Of a DNA stretch of 64,000 bases, positions 42,272 to 52,482 are shown piece by piece (the stretch's first letter is position 1; the number at the start of each line of letters is the position of its first letter). The translations under genes and the position numbers were made by a program. The stretch comes from Erysipelatoclostridium sp. AM42-17 (GTDB lineage Bacteria > Bacillota_I > Bacilli_A > Erysipelotrichales > Coprobacillaceae), in the NCBI RefSeq assembly GCF_003480255.1, contig NZ_QUIN01000009.1:1-64000 (forward strand), written 5' to 3'. The notes beneath the pieces are model-generated. The model was not told the origin of the DNA. It did no database searches and was given only the letters and a program-made list of their open reading frames with translations.

Positions 42272-44176
42272 ATGTTAGATGGATATATAAGAGTAGCCTG
42301 TGCTTCTTTTGAAACAAGAATTGCAGATGTTATCTATAATAGTCAAGAAATAAAAAAACGTATTGATATCACACGTCAAGAAAACGCTAAAATTGTTGTT
42401 TTCCCTGAATTATGTTTATCAGGATATACAATTGAAGATTTATTTTTACAAAATCGTTTATTAAATGAATGTTTAAATCAGTTAGAAGAAATCGTTAAAT
42501 ATACTCAAGGTTACCAACAGATTGTGGTAGTTGGTTTACCATTCTTTTATCAAAATAGTTTATATAATGTTGCGGCTATCATCAATAATGGTCAATTACT
42601 GGCATTAGTTCCTAAAACACACATTCCTAATTATCAAGAATTTTATGAAGGAAGACGTTTTGAACCATGTTTTGAAGATAATTTAGAAATTGAATTATTT
42701 AATCAACCTGTTTTATTTGGTCGTAAGGTTGTTTTAGATTGTAATCAAATTTCTGAACTTTCTTTAGGGATAGAAATATGTGAAGATTTATGGTTACCTG
42801 ACGCACCAAGTCAACAGTTAGCGCTAAATGGGGCAACCCTCATTTTAAATCCTTCTGCAAGTAATGAACTCACAACTAAAAAAGATTATCGTCGTCAGCT
42901 TGTCAGTGTTCAATCAGCTAAACTCATTTGTGGTTATGTTTATACTAATGCTGGTTCTGGTGAAAGTACAACTGATGTTGTTTTTAGTGGTCATCATATG
43001 ATTGTTGAAAACGGAAGTATTTTAAATGAGAGTCAAGGTTTTGATGAATCTATCATTTATGGTGATATTGATTTAGGTAAACTATGCAGCGAAAGAAGAA
43101 AAATGAATACTTTTAAATCATCATATGAATATGATCATTTATATTTTGATTTAGAACCTGTCGATTTACAACTTAATAAATATTATGATCCTCATCCATT
43201 TGTTCCTCATGATTTAAAATTGAGAGAACAAAGATGTAAAGAAGTCTTTGAAATACAAACACGAGGTCTCATGCAAAGATTAAAAGCAACTCATATTAGT
43301 AAAGTTGTTATTGGTATTTCTGGTGGCTTAGATTCAACTTTGGCTTTACTTGTTTGTGTTATGGCTTTTGAAAAATTAGGTTATGATAAAAAGAATATTT
43401 ATGCCATTACCATGCCTTGTTTTGGAACAACTTCAAGAACCAAGAATAATGCTTTAGGCTTGATGGAAGAATTAGGTGTAACAAGTGAAACTGTGAATAT
43501 TGCTGAAGTTGTCAAATTACAATTCAAGAATATTCATCAAGATGAAAATGTTCATGATGTTACTTATGAAAATGTTCAAGCAAGAGAAAGAACAGAAATT
43601 TTAATGAACAAAGCCAATCAAATCGGTGGCTTAGTTATTGGAACTGGGGATTTAAGCGAAGTCGCTTTAGGTTGGTCTACTTATAATGGTGATCATATGT
43701 CCATGTATGCTGTTAATGTTTCCGTTCCTAAGACTTTAGTTCGTTATCTTGTAGATTATGTCTCTTCTCTTTATAAAGGACAACCTTTAGAAAAAATTCT
43801 TCAAGATGTTTTAGATACACCCGTATCGCCTGAATTATTACCGCAAGAAGATGATAAGATTGTACAAAAAACTGAAGATATAGTGGGTCCTTATGAACTA
43901 CATGATTTCTTTATTTATCATATGGTCCGTTTTGGTGATGAACCTAAAAAACTTTACCGTAAAACAAAACTTGCATTTAAAGATAAGTATGATAAAGAGA
44001 CTATTAAAAAATGGTTGCGTTTATTCTATTGGCGCTTTTTCACTCAACAATTCAAACGTAGCTGTATTCCTGATGGACCTAAAGTAGGATCTGTTGCCCT
44101 TTCTCCTCGTGGAGATTGGCGTATGCCTAGTGATGCAAGTGTTCAAATATGGCTTAATGAAATAGAAAAAATTTAA
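42272..44176 (+). CDS. nadE: Glutamine-dependent NAD(+) synthetase
   Basis: A 634-residue two-domain enzyme: an N-terminal nitrilase-like glutaminase (E in FPELCLSG, K in PKTHIP, C in GIEICEDLW) and a C-terminal synthetase with SGGLDSTLALL. It converts deamido-NAD to NAD using glutamine. GGAGG precedes the ATG at 42272, and the longer frame runs into the promoter; TATAAT with TGG (42245-42250) is an extended -10. Confidence 0.95.
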   Translation: MLDGYIRVACASFETRIADVIYNSQEIKKRIDITRQENAKIVVFPELCLSGYTIEDLFLQNRLLNECLNQLEEIVKYTQGYQQIVVVGLPFFYQNSLYNVAAIINNGQLLALVPKTHIPNYQEFYEGRRFEPCFEDNLEIELFNQPVLFGRKVVLDCNQISELSLGIEICEDLWLPDAPSQQLALNGATLILNPSASNELTTKKDYRRQLVSVQSAKLICGYVYTNAGSGESTTDVVFSGHHMIVENGSILNESQGFDESIIYGDIDLGKLCSERRKMNTFKSSYEYDHLYFDLEPVDLQLNKYYDPHPFVPHDLKLREQRCKEVFEIQTRGLMQRLKATHISKVVIGISGGLDSTLALLVCVMAFEKLGYDKKNIYAITMPCFGTTSRTKNNALGLMEELGVTSETVNIAEVVKLQFKNIHQDENVHDVTYENVQARERTEILMNKANQIGGLVIGTGDLSEVALGWSTYNGDHMSMYAVNVSVPKTLVRYLVDYVSSLYKGQPLEKILQDVLDTPVSPELLPQEDDKIVQKTEDIVGPYELHDFFIYHMVRFGDEPKKLYRKTKLAFKDKYDKETIKKWLRLFYWRFFTQQFKRSCIPDGPKVGSVALSPRGDWRMPSDASVQIWLNEIEKI

Positions 44177-44198
44177 GGCGTGTTCACGCCTTTTTTAT
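44174..44198 (+). terminator. Terminator of nadE
   Basis: AAGGCGTG (44175-44182) pairs with CACGCCTT (44185-44192), followed by TTTTTT. Confidence 0.88.
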
Positions 44199-44283
44199 TT
44201 GAAAGCCTCTTTTTATCCTTTCATTATCTCTTTTCTATCATTATTAAACCCTATCTATGATAAAATATAATCGAGGTGACCTT

Positions 44284-47067
44284 ATGTATACATATCAATC
44301 AAATCATTATTCAAGTATGATCAATCAAATTATTGATGATTGCATCACAAGTAGTCAAGAACATCCTTTTGAACTTCACTATGTCATTGTTGATGATCAA
44401 AAATACATAGAAGAAATATTTCTAAAGAAAACGGATGCTCTTTTTAATATTGAAGTTATAACAATTCAACAGTTTTTCAATATCATTCTTGAACAATATC
44501 ATCAAACTTTTCATAAAAAAAGTAATCTTGATAATATTTTAGAAATCATGAAACTTAATAAAGAAGATCCTTCTTCTTTATTTCATCATAGTCAAAATCA
44601 AGTTTTAACTGCAAAACAAATTCTTAACGTCTTTACCAATTTTTATTTATACAATATTCAAGAAACAAACGAAAACCTACCTGATTTATCAAAAAATAAA
44701 ATTAAAACATTATTTCATTTATATCATCAATTTGATCAAGTTCACTTTTTAGAACATGATTTTATTACATCATTGATTGACTCATCATGTCATCATTATT
44801 ACTACTTTCTAACTAGAAATTTTTCTTATCCTAAAGCTTTACAAATCATCAATAAACTAGATAATTATGGACATGTTTTTATCTATGATGACACTGTAGG
44901 TCATCAAGGTGAAGATTATACATCATATTTAGTTAATCACTTATTTGATTCTTTACAAATAAAAAAAGAATTAGCGAATCCTTATGAAATTTTATGTGCT
45001 TCTTCTATTCAAGAAGAAGTTAAACAAGTCGTCTTTGATATCAATCAATTACTTTCTCATCATCATTTAAGTGACTTTGCAATTTATATTCCTAATGATG
45101 ATTATTACGAACATTTAACACTCATTCTTGATCGTTTTCACTTTGCCTATAATCAAAAAGAAAAAGTAGAAAATCGTCCTTTTCAAGTGGTTTTAATGCT
45201 CTTAAATTATTTAATCAATCATGATGAGCAATATCTACTTGACGCCATCAGTTCTATGTATTTATCTTCTTTCCAAGATATCCAATACATAGCCAGAATA
45301 AAAAAGATACAGTATACCCAAGGTTTTATCAATGATGAAAACTACATCCATTTAAAACAAGATTTGCTTTGTATAAACGCTCATACCGTTTGTAAGCTTT
45401 CTAAACAACTCATAGAATTTATTCAGAATCATTTTATTCATACTGAAGATGTCATCACTTTAATCACAAAATTAGATTTAACTAATGAAGATGATATCAC
45501 TTTAAATGAATATTTAAATTTATTAAAAGAATTATTCTCTTTACAAACGGCTTATCATAAAGAAAAAATAGATAGTCTTTATATTTTAAATTATCAACAA
45601 CCTTATAGTGAACTCTTAAATGTCCAATATATCTATTGTCTTGGTCTTAATGAAACGATTGTTCCTCAAGAATTTAAAAATACTGAATTATTATTAAATC
45701 ATGAAGCTTCAGCTTTAAATTACCCTACAACTTATGATCAACTTCATCACCAACAATGTGCTTTACAACACTTGTTTTCAAATCACCATCAACGAATCAT
45801 TTTAAGTTATGCCTTACGTGATTTAACAGGAAATGAGCTTGTTGTCTCATCACTTATTAAAAAAGTAAAAAAATTGTTATCAGTAAGAACATTCAAAAAA
45901 CATCAACTTCTTCATCCTGCTTTAAAACAAGATTATTATTTACTAGGTGAAGAAGATAAGCAAATGGTTACCTTAAACCAACAGTTACTTTTCTATAAAC
46001 AAAATCATCATCAAGTCAACCCATTACTGACTCATATTAATCCTAATCCATTATCAGCCAGTAAACTAGAAGTTTACAATCAGTGTCCTTACAAATATTA
46101 TGTTCAATATATTTTAAAGGTTGATCCATTTGTTGATTCTTCTATTCAAAGTAATGAAATTGGAACTCTTGTACACTACGTTTTAGAAAAGAATCATCAT
46201 TACTTTAATGATAATCAAGCTGTTGATTTTTCAAATCTAAAAACAGATATCTCACATACTATTCATGAATATCTTCATGATCACGAATTACCAAAGTATA
46301 AACTTCCTCAAAATCAGTTTATCTTACAATTAATTGAAGATGATTTGTATAATACAATTATTGTTTTGAATAAACAAATGGCTAGAGGTTTATTTTCTTT
46401 ACAAACTTGTGAACAAAAAGTTTATGAAAAAATAGATGATATTGAATTAAAGGGATTTATAGATCGTGTTGATTTTTATCAAAATTATATTAAAGTTATT
46501 GATTATAAATCATCTAATAAAGAATTAAACTTAGAATTGGCTAAATTAGGATTTAATATGCAAATGCTTATTTATTTAGATATTTTATCTAAAAATAAAC
46601 AATATGATAAGGGAGCTGTTTTATATTTCAATACTAAAAAAAGAATTCTAAAAAGTGAACTTTCTATTTTAGAGAAAGAAAAACCAGAGAATTTCTTTAA
46701 ACTCTATCAAATGGACGGTTATTGTTTAAATGAAATTTATCAAGATATTGATCGTGATATGGATAATGAAAGTGATATTATTAAAGTTAAACTAAAAAAA
46801 GATGGCAGTCCTTATCAAAATGCAAAACTCATATCTCAAGAAGATTTAAGTGATATATTGCGTGATATTGCAAAACATATTCAAGATTTATATGATCAAA
46901 TGATATCCGGTGATATTTCCATTTATCCAACAAGAAGTGACCAACCCGCAATAGATCAACATATTAATCCATGTCGTTTTTGTCATTATCGCCCATTATG
47001 TAATTATGATATATTTTATAATGAAAACCACATGATTGAACAAGGAGAAAACAATGAAGAAAGATAA
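44284..47067 (+). CDS. addB: AddB/RexB subunit of the AddAB helicase-nuclease
   Basis: A 927-residue DNA-repair subunit. The C-terminus has a PD-(D/E)XK nuclease core (ELKGFIDRVD, KVIDYKSS) and the 4Fe-4S cysteines (CPYKYY, then CRFCHYRPLC). The N-terminus lacks the Walker A of Bacillus AddB, like streptococcal RexB. AddAB processes double-strand breaks. GAGGTGA precedes the ATG at 44284. It overlaps addA by 14 nt. Confidence 0.93.
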   Translation: MYTYQSNHYSSMINQIIDDCITSSQEHPFELHYVIVDDQKYIEEIFLKKTDALFNIEVITIQQFFNIILEQYHQTFHKKSNLDNILEIMKLNKEDPSSLFHHSQNQVLTAKQILNVFTNFYLYNIQETNENLPDLSKNKIKTLFHLYHQFDQVHFLEHDFITSLIDSSCHHYYYFLTRNFSYPKALQIINKLDNYGHVFIYDDTVGHQGEDYTSYLVNHLFDSLQIKKELANPYEILCASSIQEEVKQVVFDINQLLSHHHLSDFAIYIPNDDYYEHLTLILDRFHFAYNQKEKVENRPFQVVLMLLNYLINHDEQYLLDAISSMYLSSFQDIQYIARIKKIQYTQGFINDENYIHLKQDLLCINAHTVCKLSKQLIEFIQNHFIHTEDVITLITKLDLTNEDDITLNEYLNLLKELFSLQTAYHKEKIDSLYILNYQQPYSELLNVQYIYCLGLNETIVPQEFKNTELLLNHEASALNYPTTYDQLHHQQCALQHLFSNHHQRIILSYALRDLTGNELVVSSLIKKVKKLLSVRTFKKHQLLHPALKQDYYLLGEEDKQMVTLNQQLLFYKQNHHQVNPLLTHINPNPLSASKLEVYNQCPYKYYVQYILKVDPFVDSSIQSNEIGTLVHYVLEKNHHYFNDNQAVDFSNLKTDISHTIHEYLHDHELPKYKLPQNQFILQLIEDDLYNTIIVLNKQMARGLFSLQTCEQKVYEKIDDIELKGFIDRVDFYQNYIKVIDYKSSNKELNLELAKLGFNMQMLIYLDILSKNKQYDKGAVLYFNTKKRILKSELSILEKEKPENFFKLYQMDGYCLNEIYQDIDRDMDNESDIIKVKLKKDGSPYQNAKLISQEDLSDILRDIAKHIQDLYDQMISGDISIYPTRSDQPAIDQHINPCRFCHYRPLCNYDIFYNENHMIEQGENNEER

Positions 47068-50000
47068 AAGTTTAAATGATGAACAGAATTTAGCTGTTTA
47101 TAGTCGTGGCAGTTCGATACTTGTTTCGGCACCTGCTGGTTCTGGTAAAACAAAAATATTAGTCAATCGGATGATGTCTTTAATCGAAGATGATCATTTC
47201 AATGTTGATTCTTTACTTGTTTTAACCTTTACTAAGGCTGCTGCCTTAGAAATGAAACAAAGATTAATAGAAAGTTTAGATCAAAGAATTCAAGTTGTTG
47301 ATGATGAAAAATTAAAAAAGCACTTAGAAAAACAAAAAACGCTATTAAATGATGCTTATATTACTAACTTTCATTCATTTTGTAGTGATTTGTTAAGTCA
47401 ATATGGCTATACGATTCATCTTGACGTACAGTTTGACATTCTTGAAAATCCTACTCTTATTAAAGAAAAGATTCTTAATCAATGTTTAGATCAATGGGTC
47501 CAAGAGCCACAATTTAAACAATTTTATCAAGAAAACTTTGCTGGATATCGTTTTGATGAATTTAAAGAAATCATCTTTAAACTTGATAATCTATCTCATA
47601 ATATTTATCACTTTGACCAATATTTAAGCCAAGTAAAAGATAAGTTATATGATCAAGTTATTCATCATCAAACAATTGATGATACTCCCTTTAAACAGCC
47701 CCTCTATGATATCTTAAATAATGCTTATCAAGAAGGATACCAATACTACTTACAACTAGAAGATTTTTGTCAGACCTATGGTCTTGGTTTTTATCAAGAA
47801 GCAACAAATAAATTACCATCTGTTCATGATGTATTACAACAATATTATGATTCAATTAAAAATAAACTTGAACAAGATGATTACTTTAATATCAATGTTA
47901 AAGTGGATAGACATCGTAATGCTGTATTTAAAGATGTTGATGATCATATTAAAGAGACTTATAAATCGTTACTTTCTAAAGCTAAAACAACTTTTTCAAG
48001 TGCTTATGAAAAATGTATGCCTGCTTCTATTGAAGAATTAAGTGAAGTATTAAGTCTCACTTTAAAACATCTAGATATCTATCTGGACTATTTAAAACAA
48101 TTCCAAGAAACCTATCAAAATTATAAAAAGTCTTTATCTTATTTAGATTTTAATGATCTTGAACAATACACTCTTCAATTATTAAGTGAAGATAATGGTG
48201 TAAGTGAAACTCTTTACCAACAATTTAATGAAATCATGATTGATGAATATCAAGATACTAATGAAATTCAAGAAAACCTGATTCTTTTAATTTCTCGTTG
48301 TCATTTGCCAGAAATTAATCGTTTTATGGTTGGGGATATGAAACAGTCTATCTATCGTTTTAGAAAAGCAGATCTTGATATTTTTAATGAAAAATACATG
48401 AATTATGGTGTAAGTGACAACAATCAAAGAATAGATTTAAAATTCAATTATCGTTCCAACAAAATCGTTTTAGATAGCATCAATTATATTTTTAACGCAA
48501 TTATGGATACCCGTTATGGTGGATTAGAATATGATCATGATCCTCACGCTAAATTAAATTATGACTTTTTAAGAAAAGAAAAATGTGATAGTGATGAAAA
48601 ACTCAATCAAGCCCTTACTCGTCTTGATCATGAAAAAAGGTTTGATACAGATATTATGTTAGTATTAAAACCTGAAGAAAAAGTGGATATGATTGAATAT
48701 GAAGCAAAGATGATTGCTAAAAAGATACATGATATGGTTGGTCATCTTGAATTAGATTTCTTTAATGAAAAAAGACCAGCTCAATATCAAGATATTGTTG
48801 TATTAATGAGAAATGTCGCAAACTTCATTACTTATAAAAAAGTATTTGACGCTAAAGGGGTTCCTAATTTAATTGTCCTTACCAAAGGGTTCTTTGAAAG
48901 TAACGAAATCATTGATTGTGTTCATTTCTTAAAAGCCCTTGATAATCCTTTAGATGATATTGCTTTTATATCATTACTTAAAGGAAATTATGCTTTTAGT
49001 CATTTTGATGAAGATTTTCTTTATCAACATATTCAAGAAAAAAAATCAATGTATGAATCTCTTCTTGAATCACAAGATGAAACTGTAATTCAGTTTTTAA
49101 ACTATTTCCACTCTTTATTAGATTATGCAAAACAACAACCAACGCATAAAGTATTACAAAAGTTCTTAGATGACAGTAACTATTCTATTTTTGTTAGTTC
49201 TTTATATAATGGTAAACAACGATTAGCAAACATTGAATTATTAGTTGAAATGCTCAAAGCTGATCAGCAATTATCACTTTATCAAATTGTTCAAAAAATC
49301 AATCAAACGATAACTCTTAATATTGATTACAAACCAGCAACAATTTCACAGGATGATCAGGCTGTAACTTTTATGACCATTCATCAATCAAAAGGATTAG
49401 AATTTCCTATTGTCATTGTCAATCAGCTTAATCACCAATTTAACTTTTCTGATAGTAAAGCTAATTTAATTCAAGATAAAAGTCTTGGTCTTATTTTAAA
49501 ACCACACAAAACATTACAATTACATGACTTTGAAAATGTTTTAACAGAATATCGTCATCCATTAAAAGGCATCTTTCAAACAACATTAGATAATGAAACA
49601 ATTAATGAGGAAATGCGTATTCTTTATGTAGCATTAACTCGTGCTTCCCAAAAATTGATTCTTACTGGTGGTTTAAAAGACATTCATATGATTGAAAAAT
49701 GGCAAAATCAGATTATTGATTATGCTCTAGATGCTTCTAAGCATTTATTACCAGCACATCTTAGAAAGTCAGATCAAATGCTAAATTGGGTTATGTTAGC
49801 CATTATGCGCCATCCTGATTTCATTCATCAATGTATGGACCTCTCTCTTTTTGATGATAAAATTAAAAACGCTTATCCTTTAGATGAAGTCATGCATAAT
49901 GCTTCAAAAATGAATCTTTATCAAGAAACACAAGTTGCGATGAATACACGTCACGCAAAATTTCATACTTCAATCATTGATTGTCGCACAATTGATGAAT

Positions 50001-50644
50001 ATATTTACCCTCATCAACAAGTTCTATCACATCATCAAGTGATTTATGAAAATAACTGTGAATTTGTTTATCATAATCAAAATGAGTTAGATAAAACCTG
50101 TGCTGTTACCCAAATTATTGATGACGGCAATCGCATTTATCCTGAAAGAAATGAAGAAACTTCTTCTTTCAAGGCAACAGATCGAGGAACAATTATTCAC
50201 CGTGTTTTAGAATTATTACCTTTAAATATCAATAATCTTAATCAAGAACTCAACCAAATATATCAACGAGATGAGTTTGATGAACAAGCTTGCCAACTTA
50301 TTGAACAATATAAAGATCATATTCATGATTTTATTTGTAGTGATGTTTACCAACTTATGAATCAAAGTGACCATCTTTATAAAGAAAAAGCTTTTTCAAT
50401 GAAAGATGAAAATGGACAAATTATTCATGGTATATTTGATGTTATTTGTGTTCACAATAACAATATCTATATTATTGATTATAAGACTGATCGCGTGATT
50501 CAAAACTGCGATGAACAAACTTTAAAATCATTACATGTTCAACAAATGAATTATTATAAAAAAATATTAGCTCGAGTTTTCCCTCAAGCTAATATTCAAG
50601 CCATTGTTTACTATCTTGCAATTAATCGATATATTATCTTATAG
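47054..50644 (+). CDS. addA: AddA/RexA subunit of the AddAB helicase-nuclease
   Basis: A 1196-residue UvrD-like helicase with a nuclease domain. Walker A is APAGSGKT, motif II DEYQDT, motif VI has ALTRASQKLI, and the nuclease motif IIDYKTDR is at the C-terminus. It provides the motor and the second nuclease. AAGGAG overlaps the TTG of the longer frame, so the ATG at 47054 is used. The end meets a terminator. Confidence 0.95.
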   Translation: MKKDKSLNDEQNLAVYSRGSSILVSAPAGSGKTKILVNRMMSLIEDDHFNVDSLLVLTFTKAAALEMKQRLIESLDQRIQVVDDEKLKKHLEKQKTLLNDAYITNFHSFCSDLLSQYGYTIHLDVQFDILENPTLIKEKILNQCLDQWVQEPQFKQFYQENFAGYRFDEFKEIIFKLDNLSHNIYHFDQYLSQVKDKLYDQVIHHQTIDDTPFKQPLYDILNNAYQEGYQYYLQLEDFCQTYGLGFYQEATNKLPSVHDVLQQYYDSIKNKLEQDDYFNINVKVDRHRNAVFKDVDDHIKETYKSLLSKAKTTFSSAYEKCMPASIEELSEVLSLTLKHLDIYLDYLKQFQETYQNYKKSLSYLDFNDLEQYTLQLLSEDNGVSETLYQQFNEIMIDEYQDTNEIQENLILLISRCHLPEINRFMVGDMKQSIYRFRKADLDIFNEKYMNYGVSDNNQRIDLKFNYRSNKIVLDSINYIFNAIMDTRYGGLEYDHDPHAKLNYDFLRKEKCDSDEKLNQALTRLDHEKRFDTDIMLVLKPEEKVDMIEYEAKMIAKKIHDMVGHLELDFFNEKRPAQYQDIVVLMRNVANFITYKKVFDAKGVPNLIVLTKGFFESNEIIDCVHFLKALDNPLDDIAFISLLKGNYAFSHFDEDFLYQHIQEKKSMYESLLESQDETVIQFLNYFHSLLDYAKQQPTHKVLQKFLDDSNYSIFVSSLYNGKQRLANIELLVEMLKADQQLSLYQIVQKINQTITLNIDYKPATISQDDQAVTFMTIHQSKGLEFPIVIVNQLNHQFNFSDSKANLIQDKSLGLILKPHKTLQLHDFENVLTEYRHPLKGIFQTTLDNETINEEMRILYVALTRASQKLILTGGLKDIHMIEKWQNQIIDYALDASKHLLPAHLRKSDQMLNWVMLAIMRHPDFIHQCMDLSLFDDKIKNAYPLDEVMHNASKMNLYQETQVAMNTRHAKFHTSIIDCRTIDEYIYPHQQVLSHHQVIYENNCEFVYHNQNELDKTCAVTQIIDDGNRIYPERNEETSSFKATDRGTIIHRVLELLPLNINNLNQELNQIYQRDEFDEQACQLIEQYKDHIHDFICSDVYQLMNQSDHLYKEKAFSMKDENGQIIHGIFDVICVHNNNIYIIDYKTDRVIQNCDEQTLKSLHVQQMNYYKKILARVFPQANIQAIVYYLAINRYIIL

Positions 50645-50671
50645 TAACCATTTTCTGGTTACTATTTTATT
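50641..50671. terminator. Terminator between addA and the nucleoid-associated gene
   Basis: Stem 50641-50650/50656-50665 with T run on the plus strand; it serves convergent genes. Confidence 0.85.
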
Positions 50672-51666
50672 TTAATATCACGAATATTATTTAATGTAAT
50701 CGTTGTTGTTCCTGTCATATCAGTTTCAGTTACAATATTTTCATGATTTAAATAATCTTCTACATTAAGTTCAACGACACGATCATTATCTAATACTAAT
50801 TTACAACGAGACATACGATCCATAGAAATAGGAACATTAACGATTTCATCTTCTTCTTGAATACCTAAATCTTTCATAATCGTTTCTACTTCTTCACTAG
50901 CATTATAGTCATCACCCATAACTTTTTTAGCTAACGCTAAAGGTTTAATAGGTTGATGATCCATAACTAAATCAATCATCTCTTTTTTTACTAATGCAAC
51001 CGGATCACCTTCAAATACGTTATATTCACTATCTACCTTTTTAACAACTTTATTAACGATACTTAATTTTTGTTTATCAGATAATAAAGGTTCTCCCTTA
51101 ATATACTGTTCATTTAAATAATAACCAGGTTTGCCATCTATTTGAAATCTTTTTTCTATCATAGATACAGTGCTTTGATCAACATTAATTAAAATTGCTT
51201 CATCCACATTTGTTGTTTTGGGTGGCAATAATTGTCTATTAACAAATTTGATCATTTGCTTACCATCAACCTCTTCAATAACACTCACTGGTGTAACTTT
51301 ATAGTTAAGTTTAATGATAATAATCATTTTTTCACCATCAACTTTACATTCAATAAACATTAAATTTGAATTAGGCATTTCTTCCACATTTTTACATACC
51401 ATAAACAAATCTTGAGCAATCTTTCTAGATTCTGCCATAAATTGTTCATCATCAATAATCATGTTTCTTGCAGCCTGTAATAAATGATGTTCATTTCCGA
51501 CTACTAATTGTTTAATTGTTGTATTTGTTAAACATTTTTCTAATTTTTTATCATAGTATTCAGTTGTTCCTTCAACTAAATCAATATAGGTATCTGAATA
51601 AATGACTTGACTATGTTCCATATCTAACATATGTATAAGAATTTTATCTATTATTGTTGTACTCAT
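50662..51666 (-). CDS. Nucleoid-associated protein (NdpA/YejK family)
   Basis: A 334-residue protein of the 37-kDa nucleoid-associated family, seen in the N-terminal STTIIDKILIHMLD and the middle FIECKVDGEKMIIIIKLNYK region. Function is DNA-associated but unclear in Gram-positives. GGTGAT fits the ATG at 51666; the longer frame runs through the divergent promoter. It stands alone. Confidence 0.85.
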   Translation of the reverse strand: MSTTIIDKILIHMLDMEHSQVIYSDTYIDLVEGTTEYYDKKLEKCLTNTTIKQLVVGNEHHLLQAARNMIIDDEQFMAESRKIAQDLFMVCKNVEEMPNSNLMFIECKVDGEKMIIIIKLNYKVTPVSVIEEVDGKQMIKFVNRQLLPPKTTNVDEAILINVDQSTVSMIEKRFQIDGKPGYYLNEQYIKGEPLLSDKQKLSIVNKVVKKVDSEYNVFEGDPVALVKKEMIDLVMDHQPIKPLALAKKVMGDDYNASEEVETIMKDLGIQEEDEIVNVPISMDRMSRCKLVLDNDRVVELNVEDYLNHENIVTETDMTGTTTITLNNIRDIKIK

Positions 51667-51731
51667 TTTTATCACCGGATTAAGTATATCATAATTTAAA
51701 AAGATAAGATATAATGGAAATGGTGATTTCA

Positions 51732-52457
51732 ATGAAAATAATAATTGCAGACGCAAAAAAATTAAAAGTACAACAACATCCGTTAAATAAACAAATTCCT
51801 ATTTTTAACGATAAAAGCCAAAAATTATTATCTATTTTAAAAAGTATGAATGAAACACAATTACACGATTTATTAAAAATATCATTTCAACAAAGCAAAC
51901 AATTATACAAAGATTTAAAAGAAGAGAAGTCTTATGCTGCATTAAATTTATTTGATGGTTTAGTATATAAACAATTACATCTTGATCAATATAATAATCA
52001 ACAAATCCAATATCTTAATCATCATCTTCTCATTAATTCTCCAGTTTATGGCTTATTAAGACCACAAGATCAAATAGAAAAGCATCGTTTAGAAATCTCT
52101 CATCATCCCCATCATATTAATTTATATGACTATTGGCATCAAGATATCCAACATTATCTTAAAGATGAAGATATGATTATTTCATTAAGTACCAAAGAAT
52201 ATGAAAAGATGATTGAACATCCTCGTATGATCACTATCGACTTTCAAGAAGTTTCTGGTGATACAATCAAAAGACGAGCAACATACTTAAAAAAAGCAAG
52301 AGGTCAAATGCTTGATTATCTCATTCGTCATCAAGTTAGAGATGTTGAACAAATTAAAACAATCATTATTGATGATTATCAATATAATGATCAGTTATCT
52401 ACTTCTCAACATTTTGTTTTTCAAAGACAACTCCAAATGAAATATATAAAAAGATAA
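51732..52457 (+). CDS. yaaA: YaaA peroxide-stress-response protein
   Basis: A 242-residue YaaA/DUF328 protein. LNLFDGLVYKQLHL, INSPVYGLLRPQDQIEKHRLE and KKARGQMLDYL are characteristic blocks. In E. coli YaaA lowers free iron during peroxide stress and binds DNA. TATAAT at 51710-51715 overlaps the first ATG of the longer frame, so the ATG at 51732 with GGTGAT is used. Divergent from the nucleoid gene. Confidence 0.88.
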   Translation: MKIIIADAKKLKVQQHPLNKQIPIFNDKSQKLLSILKSMNETQLHDLLKISFQQSKQLYKDLKEEKSYAALNLFDGLVYKQLHLDQYNNQQIQYLNHHLLINSPVYGLLRPQDQIEKHRLEISHHPHHINLYDYWHQDIQHYLKDEDMIISLSTKEYEKMIEHPRMITIDFQEVSGDTIKRRATYLKKARGQMLDYLIRHQVRDVEQIKTIIIDDYQYNDQLSTSQHFVFQRQLQMKYIKR

Positions 52458-52482
52458 ATTCAGTCTGAATTTATCTTTTTAA
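52450..52482. terminator. Terminator between yaaA and hisC
   Basis: AAAAGATAAATTC pairs with GAATTTATCTTTT (52450-52462 with 52468-52480), T-rich on both sides; serves the convergent genes. Confidence 0.85.
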
